DNA of 64,000 bases from Paraburkholderia sp. LEh10 (GCF_017814945.1 NZ_JAGIPX010000005.1:62001-126000), one strand, 5' to 3'; numbered from the stretch's first letter, positions 53,301-61,436 are shown. Notes: generated by a model not told the origin, from the sequence alone. A program made the numbers and translations.

Positions 53301-55585
53301 TCGATCAGCTTCTTCTGCGCTTCGGTGCCGTCGCCCGCATTCGCGATCAGGTCCTGCCACTTCTTTGCGTCGATGTCCCGGATCGCGGCCGCGCGCTGCT
53401 TTTCATCGAGGATGCTGTTCGCCGCAAACTTCTCATTCTCCTGTTGCAGCTGCTTCGCGCCGGCGAGCGCATCGCGTTGCGCCTCGATGCCGCCGACCAC
53501 CTTCGCGCGCGCATCGGCTTCGGCGAGCAGGTCCTTTTGCTGCTGCTCCGACAGCGGATGGCCTTCGCGTTGCGCCTTCGTGATCGTCTCGCGCGCCTGT
53601 GCTTCATACTGAAGCTGCACGGTCATCAGCTTGCGCGCCTCGCCCTCGGTGCCGTAGAGGGCGACGTCCTGTGCGAGCGCATCCTTCGCGGTCTGTTCGG
53701 ACTGGGCCCACTTCGTGACCTGATCGTTGTAGTCCTGCTGCGCCTGCTTCGCGCGCGTCACTGCATCGATCTGCTTGTCGAGGGCTGCCAGCTGCTGGGC
53801 GTAGCCGAGCTGCTCCTTCAGCTGCGCATCCGTGACCTTGCCGATGCGATCTTTCTGTGCGAGACCGAGCTGCTGCTCGATCTGCAGCACCTTCTTGTCG
53901 CCCTCGCTGACCTTGTCCTGCTTCAGACCGTACTGGTCGATCAGAGCCAGCTGCTGCTGACGCGCCTGAATTTCGGCCTTCAGCGCCGCGACATCGCGGT
54001 TGCTGGTCGAGTCCGCCGTCGACTTCGGCGACTTCGGGTCCTTGTACTTGTCCGCGATGTCCTTCTGCATGCGGGCATAGTCGGAGTCGGAGAGCGTACC
54101 GCCGTCCGCAAGGATGGCCGCGCGATCTTTTGCCAGCTGCTTGAGCTCCTTGGTGCGCTTTTCCTCATTGCTCATGATCGCGTCGCTCATCTTTTCGATG
54201 CGCTGCGCGGCCTCTACGCCGGCCTGACGCCGTTGCGTGTTTGCTGCCTGAAGGGCGGCATTGTCCGCCTGCGCCCGTTGTAGGCGCTTGAGCGCTGCGA
54301 TCCGGTTATCGATTTCCGCAATGCGCCCTGCGGAAAACATGTTGCCTTGGATGTCCTGCCGCTCGCCGAGCAGCGTATCGATCTGGTCCTGCATCGATGG
54401 GCCGGTGCTCACGCCTTGCTTGATTTTCTTCCAGAAGGTCTCGATTTCAATCGACAGGTCGTGCCAGGCCTGCGCGGCCTTCGTCAGATGCTGTGCGCTT
54501 GAATACTCAACCTGCTTCGCCGACGCCTCGATCACCTTCTGGACGGCGTCGGACTTGTCGCCGACATCCTGCATCGACTTGATTAGCTGGTACGTCGCCG
54601 TGTCCATGAAGTGCATGGACTCGGTATGCGCCGTGGCCCATTTCACCGGGTCGTCAGCCAGCCCCTCGTACATCTTCGAGACTTCGTCAAGCGACTTTCC
54701 CGAGATTTCAGACGTTCGCGCAATGACGGTGGCGAGGCTTTCCATCTGCGCGGCCGTGTACTTGCCACTTTCCGCGAGCCCCAACAACACATCGCTGGCC
54801 CTGCTGAATCCTGAATTGGTCGCCTGTGCGACACGCTGCGCCATTTCCTGCATGGACGTTGCGGTCAGGCCGGCGTAGTTGTTCGTCAGCGCAAGAGCGG
54901 CATTAAATGCCTTGGCGTCCTGCGCGGCTTCATAGTAGGCATACGCGAGGCCGGCCGCAGCTGCCGCGCCAAGCGTCATCGGCGTCACGAGCGACGCAAT
55001 GTACGTGGCCAGGCCGCGCGCGGCGGCCCCGATGCCGCCGAACATATCCTTCAGCTGACCGCCCTGCTGCATGAGCACTGCCATCGGCCTCTGGCCATCC
55101 ACAAGGCCAGTGACGATGTCGGTGAACTGCGCCGGCACTTCCCGCATTGCCGCAGCCAACGCCCGCGCGGACATGCCCGTCCTCTCCATCGAGGCCGAGC
55201 CACTCGACATCGCGGCCGAAGCTTGCTCCTGCCTGGTCCGCACCGCCTCGAGCTGCTCGAGATATGGCCGAAGCGCATCGACGCTCACGCCGCGCTGGTT
55301 CGCGAGCACCTCATAGTATTGCGCGCTCGATCTGCTTCCAGCCTCCATCGCCGCCGTCGTGCGCTGGATGGACTGGATCATGCTGCGCGTCGCGCTTTCG
55401 ACCTTCTGCGACGATGCGCCACTACCGTTGCCGATCGAATCGATCGCCTTGCCTGCGGACGCGCTTTCGGTGACGACCGTGCGCGCCATGTCGCGTGCGC
55501 TGTCCTTCACATCGCTGAAGCCCTGGCGAGCCTCAGTGGCGTCCACGCTCACACCAAGCTGGACTTTCCGTTCATCAGTCGCCAT
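50387..55585 (-). CDS. Phage tail tape measure protein
   Basis: A 1732-residue protein, the largest gene of the window. Residues 1-60 are typical (RKVQLGVSVDATEARQGFSDVKDSARDMARTVV). A hydrophobic stretch (about 170-215, LATYIASLVTPMTLGAAAAAGLAYAYYEAA), long Ala/Gln/Lys coiled coils, and a Gly/Ser-rich hydrophobic part near 920-1030 follow. Tape measure length sets tail length. It extends to the hub gene with a 4-bp overlap. It makes this a long non-contractile-tail (siphovirus) prophage. Confidence 0.88.
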   Translation of the reverse strand: MATDERKVQLGVSVDATEARQGFSDVKDSARDMARTVVTESASAGKAIDSIGNGSGASSQKVESATRSMIQSIQRTTAAMEAGSRSSAQYYEVLANQRGVSVDALRPYLEQLEAVRTRQEQASAAMSSGSASMERTGMSARALAAAMREVPAQFTDIVTGLVDGQRPMAVLMQQGGQLKDMFGGIGAAARGLATYIASLVTPMTLGAAAAAGLAYAYYEAAQDAKAFNAALALTNNYAGLTATSMQEMAQRVAQATNSGFSRASDVLLGLAESGKYTAAQMESLATVIARTSEISGKSLDEVSKMYEGLADDPVKWATAHTESMHFMDTATYQLIKSMQDVGDKSDAVQKVIEASAKQVEYSSAQHLTKAAQAWHDLSIEIETFWKKIKQGVSTGPSMQDQIDTLLGERQDIQGNMFSAGRIAEIDNRIAALKRLQRAQADNAALQAANTQRRQAGVEAAQRIEKMSDAIMSNEEKRTKELKQLAKDRAAILADGGTLSDSDYARMQKDIADKYKDPKSPKSTADSTSNRDVAALKAEIQARQQQLALIDQYGLKQDKVSEGDKKVLQIEQQLGLAQKDRIGKVTDAQLKEQLGYAQQLAALDKQIDAVTRAKQAQQDYNDQVTKWAQSEQTAKDALAQDVALYGTEGEARKLMTVQLQYEAQARETITKAQREGHPLSEQQQKDLLAEADARAKVVGGIEAQRDALAGAKQLQQENEKFAANSILDEKQRAAAIRDIDAKKWQDLIANAGDGTEAQKKLIEQYNQWYADQSNKPVLDQWKNTVSQIDRDFHDGFLQMLSNGEKGWKSFTQSLKNTFEVTVVDALYKAFAQKFVINVVANVAGMVGGDTIRNDLLGANGANAASGVGGVSDGTSGFGMLSKAFGNGTFSGVNDGLAHVSRLFGGLSSGSAASLANAEGGDVLGNYLHLSGNVGSSAGEASSSLPRAGTNGGMGDFGAVVGSAGTGFAIGSLYGGTGAKVGGTVGALAGSLVLPGIGTLVGAALGGLVGSLFGGGETRSGASYVSDASGNLTKFAGPSGGDPAASQTMQQITGTFDTIQQMAGELGGDLSGLGQFKASYEVSPKKGNSFVSAGFTTGGDAYPDRTDLSGVKDPTTVLNDFSLKLQQSVIASLQKANLDKPYADYLGQFNASTLTADQVTQIEQTLNSLHALFDSIQTMGADFDNLKNASTSAQLAVINLSGGVDKFASNAGYFEQHFVPATEQVANQAKSVTDQLAKLGMSGIRTNEQFRAAVEGIDLTTDAGQKLYVQMLALAPAFDQMTQAAQQAADAQQSLWDNYFGAVYTSGQQLAMSTKQLQDRFNALGVSMPKTNAAFQALVENMDTSDPKVKALQNSLLALAPAFGQVMSAADQAAQAAQQAAQQAVQTALGNVQTAYNNQVQALQSNIDATNQFIDSLKGLKQSLTLGDLSTLSPQDKYLAEKQQFGKTSAAAAAGDKTAQGQLPQVAQDFLNASKAYNASSQAYVDDFNAVQSALDSNIATAQAQLSTAQQQLAADNQMVQGILDLNQTAQSLEDAVKAYFAAGGTSSAGSGGAAGAGMNRAQVLATADPITGLIPYSDANPYGPMGGITGAEWDAANAAGPTAAFLAANPWIAELKALHGSHAGGLDSVPFDGYRAELHKGEAVVTSANNQKLSQMLNIDWSRFGSGDNTALLNEIKALRAEVSSLKGTVATVGVAQMQQADQHQAENRVDMSKQTRHLQNTADNTGKIANQR

Positions 55586-55636
55586 TGCTCACCACAAAGG
55601 AAAAGGACCCGCCTGCGGCGAGCCCGTAAAGAAGGA

Positions 55637-55652
55637 GCCCGCCACAGCGGGC
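55637..55652 (-). terminator. Hairpin between tail chaperone and tape measure genes
   Basis: GCCCGC/GCGGGC with a 4-base loop. It is followed by a weak U/C-rich stretch in the transcript. It may be an attenuator rather than a full terminator. Confidence 0.4.
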
Positions 55653-55664
55653 GCACTGCAGGTA

Positions 55665-55976
55665 TTACTTCGCACTTTCGCGGAGCACCTCGAGCGCTGC
55701 CGTTTCGAGGTGCCGCACATCCTCGAACATGTCGTCGGCGGCTTCTGCCGAAAGCCCGAGCCGGTCGATCAGCGCGAGCACGGCGCAATAGTCCAGCCCG
55801 GTCGGTCCCGCCATGCCGGTGCGCCATTGCGTGCCGAGACGGCAGAACAGCAGCACCGCGTCGAAGTTCTCCGGCCAGATCTCGACCTCGTCCTTGCGGA
55901 ACAACTGGCCGAGATCGAACGCGTTGGACGGACCGGCATTGGGCGGCCGATACAGTGCGTCGGCCGCCTGCTTCAG
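55665..55976 (-). CDS. Tail chaperone frameshift extension (DUF1799 domain)
   Basis: 103 residues that read LKQAADALYRPPNAGPSNAF at the start and contain the DUF1799 core (WPENFDAVLLFCRLGTQWRTGMAGPTGLDYCAVLALIDRL). There is no good start codon or ribosome binding site; the first in-frame start candidate is a TTG at 55904. It is best read as the extension of the preceding gene made by a -1 frameshift, giving a product of about 229 residues, as with lambda gpG-T. Confidence 0.75.
   Translation of the reverse strand: MKQAADALYRPPNAGPSNAFDLGQLFRKDEVEIWPENFDAVLLFCRLGTQWRTGMAGPTGLDYCAVLALIDRLGLSAEAADDMFEDVRHLETAALEVLRESAK
55942..55968 (-). promoter_or_regulatory. Stem-loop downstream of the slippery site (frameshift stimulator)
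   Basis: On the minus strand GGCGGCCGA and TCGGCCGCC form a perfect 9-bp stem with a 9-base loop. It begins 7 bases after the slippery heptamer, the distance expected of a -1 frameshift pseudoknot or hairpin. Confidence 0.75.
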
Positions 55977-56353
55977 TTTCCCAGGCGCCCCTGCGTGATG
56001 GCGTTGCGGTAGGCGTCCATGATCGCCGTGATCGCCGCCGGCAGCTCGTCGGCCAGCTGCTGGACGTTCTCACGCGTGAATGCCTCGTCAAGATTCCAGC
56101 CCTCGACCGCCTGCATCACATAGTCCGCGTTGGCGCTGCCCGTCTTCTCCATCAGCGCGGCCCACGAAAACCCGTCGTCTGCCGGGCGCTCTTCCTTCGA
56201 CGATGCGAACACCTCGTCAATGAACGCGCCGAACTCCTTGCGGGTGCGGTACTTGTAAGTAATCTCGATTGCTGCTTCGCCGCCATCCAGCATCGGGAAC
56301 TTGACGACGTGCTTGAAGCTGGTCGGGCGCTTGCCGAGAGCGATCTTTGCCAT
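55973..56353 (-). CDS. Phage tail assembly chaperone (gpG-like), 0-frame product
   Basis: A 126-residue protein (MAKIALGKRPTSFKHVVKFPMLDGGEAAIEITYKYRTRKEFGAF in part) between the major tail protein and the tape measure, the fixed position of the tail assembly chaperone in long-tailed phages. It ends at a stop right after a slippery heptamer. The short form should be the abundant one and the extended form the minor one that contacts the tape measure. Confidence 0.78.
   Translation of the reverse strand: MAKIALGKRPTSFKHVVKFPMLDGGEAAIEITYKYRTRKEFGAFIDEVFASSKEERPADDGFSWAALMEKTGSANADYVMQAVEGWNLDEAFTRENVQQLADELPAAITAIMDAYRNAITQGRLGN
55976..55982 (-). other. Slippery heptamer for -1 frameshift (G GGA AAC)
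   Basis: Minus strand GGGAAAC in the 0 frame as CTG GGA AAC TGA, so it fits X XXY YYZ with the stop codon immediately after. Slipping gives GGG AAA CTG and opens the DUF1799 frame. Confidence 0.8.
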
Positions 56354-56381
56354 GATGGTTTTCCTTGATGTGTTGTATGAG

Positions 56382-56408
56382 AAAAAACCCCGCCGGGAGA
56401 ACCCGGCG
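56382..56408 (-). terminator. Terminator after the major tail protein gene
   Basis: CGCCGGG (56391-56397) pairs with CCCGGCG (56402-56408), with six U residues following on the minus strand. It probably lowers expression of the chaperone and tape measure relative to the tail tube. Confidence 0.85.
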
Positions 56409-56441
56409 AGGAAAGGACCGTCATCGGCCCCAAGGAGACAC

Positions 56442-57089
56442 TTACGATGCGTAGCTGATCGAACGGCCGAGCAGCGACAGCGACGCCGTCACCTGGTTGG
56501 CCTGGTTGACGTTCAGCGACGGCATTTCCGACACGCTCATGTAGCCGTAGCCGTAGGACGAGACGCCACCCGACAGGACCATCTTGAACGCGACCTTGCG
56601 CAGCGAGCGGCTGATGTCCAGCATCTCCTGATAGTTCGTGTTCGATGCGTCATGGCCGAGCGTCAGCGTGATCGACGTCGGGTTGAAGCCCGTCGGCACG
56701 TTGATCGCGTTGCGGCGAGCGAGCGGGCTGATCGTGGTGAATTTCGGATCACCGCCCTGCGTCGCGATCGTCAGCACCTGCGGGATCTCGATCCAGTTGC
56801 TCACGAGCTGGACCGTGCCGGTGCCGCCGCCCGGGTTGTACCAGTTGGTGTCGTTCGTGTTCAGGCCGAGCAGGCTGAACGTGTCGACCGACAGCTGGTC
56901 GATCTTGAAGACGCTGTCACTGGCGTCTTCCCAGCCCGATTCGAACAGGAGTTCGGCGCCGTCGGCGAAGCCGTGCGCGACCGATGTCGCGACGGCCGGA
57001 TTTGCGTTGCTCACAGCGGTGACGTTCTTCGCCGCGGCGAACGTTTCGGAAAAGAAGAACTTGCTGCCTTCGGGGAATGCGTAGGCCAC
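56442..57089 (-). CDS. Phage major tail (tube) protein
   Basis: A 215-residue protein with a beta-rich tail-tube pattern (NANPAVATSVAHGFADGAELLFESGWED; TSITLTLGHDASNTNYQEMLDISRSL; VSEMPSLNVNQANQVTASLSLLGR). It is flanked on both sides by terminators, consistent with strong separate expression of the most abundant tail protein. Confidence 0.8.
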   Translation of the reverse strand: MAYAFPEGSKFFFSETFAAAKNVTAVSNANPAVATSVAHGFADGAELLFESGWEDASDSVFKIDQLSVDTFSLLGLNTNDTNWYNPGGGTGTVQLVSNWIEIPQVLTIATQGGDPKFTTISPLARRNAINVPTGFNPTSITLTLGHDASNTNYQEMLDISRSLRKVAFKMVLSGGVSSYGYGYMSVSEMPSLNVNQANQVTASLSLLGRSISYAS

Positions 57090-57108
57090 GTTAGGGCTCC
57101 TTCAAAAG

Positions 57109-57130
57109 AAAAAACCCGCTCGAGGCGGGT
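57109..57130 (-). terminator. Terminator before the major tail protein gene
   Basis: ACCCGC (57114-57119) with GCGGGT (57125-57130), followed by a run of U residues on the minus strand. It lies between the DUF3168 gene and the tail tube gene. Confidence 0.8.
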
Positions 57131-57192
57131 GTAGGTCATGCCCCGAAGGGCGGAAAAATACCCACGCGCGGGCGGGTCGTTTTGCTTTGGTC

Positions 57193-57549
57193 CTATCGAT
57201 CGGACCAGATAGAAAAGTCTTGCTGCTTGCCGTACCTGCTCAGGTCAGCGTCATTGGTCGAGACGGGCCCGGCCATCGGCTTCGCGTCGAACGCCGTTGC
57301 CGTAATAAACGCGGCCTCGATCTGCAGCGCGAGCGCGTCAGCTGCGCTGCGCCGATCGGACCACACGGCAACCTGGAAAAAGCCGTTCTGCTTGTTCGGC
57401 ACTTCCTTGGCGAGCGGCCTGATCACAAGGCCACCGATCTGCTGATACGTCGCGTACGGCCGTGGCGTGTCGAACGGCGCAACATCGGGAAAAACGCGAC
57501 CGCCAACGAGCGGCGACAGCAGCGCGAAGATGCTTGCTTCAACCGTCAT
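57193..57549 (-). CDS. DUF3168 phage tail completion protein
   Basis: A 118-residue protein: TVEASIFALLSPLVGGRVFPDVAPFDTPRPYATYQQIGG near the start, then a strand-helix pattern with FFQVAVWSDRRSAADALALQIEAAF. It resembles DUF3168 (gpU-like tail terminator). The first base of its ATG overlaps the preceding stop. Confidence 0.8.
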   Translation of the reverse strand: MTVEASIFALLSPLVGGRVFPDVAPFDTPRPYATYQQIGGLVIRPLAKEVPNKQNGFFQVAVWSDRRSAADALALQIEAAFITATAFDAKPMAGPVSTNDADLSRYGKQQDFSIWSDR

Positions 57550-58016
57550 TAAGAGCCTCCACCGATGCGCTTGAGCAGCTCGGCGACGGCGGCATCCATT
57601 GCCGCCGGGAACTGCGCCTGCGCCGGTCGCACGAAAGGACGCGCGCCGACATGCCGCGGTGATGGCAGTGGCGCCTTCTTGTCGGTGTACCACTTGCCAT
57701 CGCGGCCGAGATAGACCTTGTACTTCTGCAGGTGCCCATTCTCGACAAGCCAGCCGTGCGGTGCCTTCTTGTGGTTCCAGCTCACGTGATAGGTCGCCTT
57801 GCCCGGTTCCGATTCGTCGCGGCTGAACACCTGATAGATCGCGCTGTCCAGGTTGCCCGTTACGCGGCCGATGCTCGCGACGTTGCGCTTGACCGCGTCA
57901 TACAGCACCTGCGCTGCGGCTTGCGCCGCCGGCCGCGCAGCTTCCTCCGCGCTGTCGGCGAGCTCGTCAAGAAGGCTCTCAATGCCAGCGAGATTCGCAT
58001 TGATCGTCAGACTCAC
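57549..58016 (-). CDS. HK97 gp10-family head-tail morphogenesis protein
   Basis: A 155-residue protein. A helical N-terminus (ESLLDELADSAEEAARPAAQAAAQVLYDAVKRNV) is followed by a short beta region with KATYHVSWNHKKAPHGWLVENGH and a C-terminal PFVRPAQAQFPAAMDAAVAELL, the HK97_gp10 layout. It overlaps the adaptor gene upstream by 4 bp. Confidence 0.82.
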   Translation of the reverse strand: MSLTINANLAGIESLLDELADSAEEAARPAAQAAAQVLYDAVKRNVASIGRVTGNLDSAIYQVFSRDESEPGKATYHVSWNHKKAPHGWLVENGHLQKYKVYLGRDGKWYTDKKAPLPSPRHVGARPFVRPAQAQFPAAMDAAVAELLKRIGGGS

Positions 58017-58333
58017 TGGGCCACCTCACAAACGAGATCGACATAGCGCCGCCCCGCGAAATCGGGCAGCACGGCCTTGATACTGAAGATCATGCCGACG
58101 TAGACGACGCGCATGCCCGCCGTGATGTCGGTGCGCCAGCGAATGCGGATGCTCGCCTGAATGCGGCTGACATCCGCGCCGGCGGCGATCTGCGCGCGAC
58201 CCGAATTCACGAGCACATTGCACGGCAGACTGGTCGCCAGATCGACCCACTGTGTGGACGGCTGCCCCACTTCGTCGACGCCGGCCTGCTGCATCTGCAC
58301 CGTGGCGCGCCTGTTGAAGTCTCCGATACGCAT
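58013..58333 (-). CDS. Phage head-tail adaptor (closure) protein
   Basis: A 106-residue small beta-barrel of the gp16/SPP1 or HK97 head-closure family: MRIGDFNRRATVQMQQAGVDEVGQP and RIRWRTDITAGMRVVYVGMIFSI. Start shares its first base with the stop of the connector gene upstream. Confidence 0.82.
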   Translation of the reverse strand: MRIGDFNRRATVQMQQAGVDEVGQPSTQWVDLATSLPCNVLVNSGRAQIAAGADVSRIQASIRIRWRTDITAGMRVVYVGMIFSIKAVLPDFAGRRYVDLVCEVAQ

Positions 58334-59013
58334 CAGGCATACCCCATGATTCGGTACGGATCGAGCAGCGTGTCGACGTAGGGCAGCGCCTGCACCGTCA
58401 CGCGATACGCGACCAGCATCTCTTCACGGTTCTCGAAGAGCGCGCCGACGCGCAGCAGAATCCATGTCTTGATGCCATCGGGAACAGCGGCAGCGTCGCC
58501 ATAGCCGGCCGTAAAGCTGATCTTGACGGCGTTCGTCTGGTTCAGCGTGTCGGGCCAGTACGTGTTCACCTTCGGCGTCAGCACGCCCGGCTCGCTGATG
58601 TTGTCCACCACGTAGAGCGACGGGTCGAGCGTCTGCGTGTTGCCGCTCTCGTCGATGTACGTCACCGCGTCGACGGATTGCAGCCGCGGGAACGGGATGT
58701 CGATCTTGCTACCCCGGAACCGCACCGAGTAGTTACGCATCGTCATCCACGCAGCCGGCAACTGATCGACGGGCACGTAACCCGGAATGACGCCGTAATA
58801 CGTGTAGAACGGGAACGCATCGAGATACAGGTCGTATTTCTGCGTCACGAACACGCGGCGGCACACGTTTTCGGCATGCACGCGCGCGGCGGTGATGAGG
58901 CTCTGGATCTTCAGATCCCACGTAGTGTCGGCGAGATCGAGATTCAGGTGCAGCTTCGCCTCCGCGAGCGACACTGGTTCCTCGACCGGCCCCTGCGTCA
59001 ATCGGAGGCCCAT
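58333..59013 (-). CDS. Phage head-tail connector protein (gp6-like)
   Basis: A 226-residue protein. EEPVSLAEAKLHLNLDL is the usual N-terminus of HK97 gp6-like connectors, with helices around LKIQSLITAARVHAENVCRRVFVTQKYDLYLD and the terminal IKTWILLRVGALFENRE. It should form the ring under the portal. Confidence 0.85.
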   Translation of the reverse strand: MGLRLTQGPVEEPVSLAEAKLHLNLDLADTTWDLKIQSLITAARVHAENVCRRVFVTQKYDLYLDAFPFYTYYGVIPGYVPVDQLPAAWMTMRNYSVRFRGSKIDIPFPRLQSVDAVTYIDESGNTQTLDPSLYVVDNISEPGVLTPKVNTYWPDTLNQTNAVKISFTAGYGDAAAVPDGIKTWILLRVGALFENREEMLVAYRVTVQALPYVDTLLDPYRIMGYA

Positions 59014-59016
59014 GCG

Positions 59017-59268
59017 TTACTCCGCAGCGGGTTCGGTCGCCGTCACCGCAGCGGCCAGCTCTGCCGCAGCCTCCGGATCGACGAGCGCGACGACTTCAGC
59101 GCCCTGCTCGGCTGCGTACGCGACAGCGTCCGGATGATCGTCGACAGCACCAGCGGCAGCCAGCGCCTTGATGGTTTTCTCCGGACCTTCGACGAGCTGG
59201 CCGCACTTGAGCGCGAGTCCGTGATTGTCCGTGAGCACGCGCGCCTTCGCGGTTTGAGTCTTTGCCAT
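59017..59268 (-). CDS. Small phage protein between capsid and connector, unknown
   Basis: An 83-residue protein with a basic start (MAKTQTAKARVLTDNHGLALKCGQLVEGPEK) and an Ala/Glu/Val-rich acidic C-terminus. The position matches minor head proteins; no domain recognised. Confidence 0.6.
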   Translation of the reverse strand: MAKTQTAKARVLTDNHGLALKCGQLVEGPEKTIKALAAAGAVDDHPDAVAYAAEQGAEVVALVDPEAAAELAAAVTATEPAAE

Positions 59269-59294
59269 GTTCGGCTCCTATGGGAAACATGAAC

Positions 59295-59312
59295 GGCGGG
59301 CCGAAGCCCGCC
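59295..59312 (-). terminator. Hairpin after the capsid gene
   Basis: GGCGGGC/GCCCGCC with a TTCG loop in the transcript, 20 bases past the capsid stop. There is no clear U-run, so it may act as an RNA stabiliser or weak attenuator. Confidence 0.45.
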
Positions 59313-59333
59313 GCGCGGTGTGTGTAGAGCCGC

Positions 59334-60593
59334 TTACGTGGCCGAGTTGGCGTAGTACTTGACGGCGCCGCCGGCGTCGATCAGGTTGCCGCCCGTACGC
59401 AGGAAGCCGACGAAGCCGACCTGGCCGTTCAGCGTGAACGCCGAATCGGTCATACGGAACAGCGTCAGGTCCATCACGTCGCGGATGGTGTACTTCGAGA
59501 GCTGGCCGAACAGGATCGACTTTGCGTTCGCCGCCATCACCGGCATGTGCTGGTTGATGGTGATCGGACGACCCATCAGGCGATCCGGCGCACCGCCGTT
59601 GATCATCGCGTCGGCCTCGTAACCCGGCACGAAGATTGGGCGGCCCTGGCTGTCCTTGATCTTGCGGATCACCTTCAGCGATGAGTCATGCATCATGTAG
59701 CCGACGCCCGGCTGGCTGCGGTAGGCCGGATCGACCGAGTGCTCGAGATCGACCAGGTCGTCATAGATCACGGTCAGCGTCTGCCCCGTCGTGCCGACCT
59801 TGCCCGAGCCGGCCGCCGTGACGATGCCGTTCGGCTGCGTCGTGCCGTCGCCGATCGTGAAGTGCTTGTTCTGGACGCGAGCGAGGCGCATTGCCAGAAG
59901 CGACTGGATGTATGCCTCGATGTCGATGAACGAGTCTTGCACCAGCTCGAACGGCAACGCGATCTTCTTCGACGAGTACTTGAACACGTTTATCGCAAGG
60001 TTGCTGAACGACGTGTCCTGGCCGGTTACGGGCGCATTCTGGCCGACGATTTCGCCTTCTTCAGCGGTCGGATCGGTCGCCGGGAGGTTCATCGCTGCGC
60101 CGGTGCCCGTGCGGATCGCATGGGCGACCTGACGCATACCGCCGAACGCCTTCATTGCGATTTCCAGCGAGCGCTGATATTCGGTGGCCACCGTGAAACC
60201 GCCTTCCGTGGTCGTCGTCGTCGACATCGCGTTGCGGATGTCCGGCGTCTGACGCGCGAGCATGCGCGCGCGGTCTTCATCACCCATGTTCGAGATGCCG
60301 CCAGCCATGAACGCACGCAGCGCGCGCGATTCGTCGCCATGCGCGCCCGGCGTGCGCGTCGCAGCATTGAGCGCTGCGGCGTGCTGCGCGGTCGTATCGT
60401 CTGCGGCGAGCTGCGCACGGCGATTCTCGCGCGCGATGTCGCCGTCGATAGCTTCGATCTCGGCGAGGATCGCGTCCATGCGATCGGCCTCCGCCGACGG
60501 CATGCGCTGGTCCGCCGGATACTTGTTGTTGATGTCGTTGGCTTCCTTCGCCTTCGAGTTACGCAGTTCACGCAGTTGAGCGAGTTTGCTCAT
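59334..60593 (-). CDS. HK97-fold major capsid protein
   Basis: A 419-residue protein. An N-terminal helical scaffold-like delta domain (MSKLAQLRELRNSKAKEANDINN to about residue 110) is followed by the HK97 fold: TTTTTEGGFTVATEYQRSLE, PVTGQDTSFSNLAINVFKYSSKKIALPFELVQDSFIDIEAYIQ and MHDSSLKVIRKIKDSQGRPIFVPGYE. Cleavage after the delta domain by the protease encoded next is expected. GGAG seven bases upstream of the ATG at 60593. Confidence 0.92.
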   Translation of the reverse strand: MSKLAQLRELRNSKAKEANDINNKYPADQRMPSAEADRMDAILAEIEAIDGDIARENRRAQLAADDTTAQHAAALNAATRTPGAHGDESRALRAFMAGGISNMGDEDRARMLARQTPDIRNAMSTTTTTEGGFTVATEYQRSLEIAMKAFGGMRQVAHAIRTGTGAAMNLPATDPTAEEGEIVGQNAPVTGQDTSFSNLAINVFKYSSKKIALPFELVQDSFIDIEAYIQSLLAMRLARVQNKHFTIGDGTTQPNGIVTAAGSGKVGTTGQTLTVIYDDLVDLEHSVDPAYRSQPGVGYMMHDSSLKVIRKIKDSQGRPIFVPGYEADAMINGGAPDRLMGRPITINQHMPVMAANAKSILFGQLSKYTIRDVMDLTLFRMTDSAFTLNGQVGFVGFLRTGGNLIDAGGAVKYYANSAT

Positions 60594-60640
60594 ATGCACT
60601 CTCCAGATGGATTTGACCGCTCGCGCAGGTCGTAGGGACG

Positions 60641-60662
60641 AAAAAAAACCGCCATCAGGCGG
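60641..60662 (-). terminator. Terminator between prohead protease and capsid
   Basis: CCGCC/GGCGG stem with a 4-base loop, followed by eight U residues on the minus strand. It sits about 25 bp past the protease stop. Confidence 0.85.
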
Positions 60663-60686
60663 CTGTTCTCAGTTGCGCGAGGCGCG

Positions 60687-61436
60687 TCACTGATGACTGA
60701 TGCGGTTCAGCAAGCGCATGCGCTGTTGCTGACGCTCGCGGTGTTCGTTGGTGATGGCGTCGATCGGCTCGGGTGCGGGCTCGACCGGGGCCTTCGGCTT
60801 CGGCGCGTTGGCGTAGGCGCTCAGATCCCACGACGCCTGCGCCTTCGGTGCGTTCTCCGTGATGCGATCGGCGAGGCCCACATCGACGGCTTCCTGCGCC
60901 GTGAACCACGTCTCGGCGCTCATGTATGCCTTCATTTCGTCGGCGCTCTTGCCGCTGCGCTTCGCATACTGGCCGGCGATCACGCCGTCCGTCTTGTCAA
61001 GCAGTGCGGCCGTCGCGGTCAGGTCTTCGGAGTTGCCGATTGCCACGGTCCACGCGCAGTGGATCATGTACATGGCTCCATCGGACATGACGACCTCGTC
61101 GGCCGCCGACGCGATCACGGTGGCAGCGCTGGCAGCAACGCCGTCGATGTACGCCACGACCTTCGCGCCCGTGTCGCGGATCGCCGCGACGATCGCCTGC
61201 GCCGCGAACACATCACCGCCAGGCGAATTGATGCGCAGATTGACGGTGCCGCCCTTGATGCCGCGGATCTGCGGCACGAGCGATTGCGCCGAGACGCCAC
61301 CCCACCAGTCCGCCGTGTCGTCATCCGCCACGATCGCGTCATAGAGGTAGATCGTGGTCTCTTCGCCGCTGGTTTCGAGCGCGCGCGGTCGCGTCGGCTT
61401 GCGATTGCTCGCCAGCAGCTTGATCAGTTTGCTCAT
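60687..61436 (-). CDS. Prohead (head maturation) protease, ClpP type
   Basis: A 249-residue S14-like serine peptidase. NLRINSPGGDVFAAQAIV near residue 66 and the nucleophile S103 in IDGVAASAATVIASAADE, then H126 in MYMIHCAW. It cleaves the capsid delta domain during head assembly. The C-terminal Pro/Lys/Arg-rich tail may be a scaffold. It overlaps the portal gene by 4 bp. Confidence 0.88.
   Translation of the reverse strand: MSKLIKLLASNRKPTRPRALETSGEETTIYLYDAIVADDDTADWWGGVSAQSLVPQIRGIKGGTVNLRINSPGGDVFAAQAIVAAIRDTGAKVVAYIDGVAASAATVIASAADEVVMSDGAMYMIHCAWTVAIGNSEDLTATAALLDKTDGVIAGQYAKRSGKSADEMKAYMSAETWFTAQEAVDVGLADRITENAPKAQASWDLSAYANAPKPKAPVEPAPEPIDAITNEHRERQQQRMRLLNRISHQ

Noticed and set aside
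52805..54283. 492-codon plus-strand frame opposite the tape measure gene
   Set aside because: Leu/Arg-rich antisense of a coiled-coil coding region, with no ribosome binding site.
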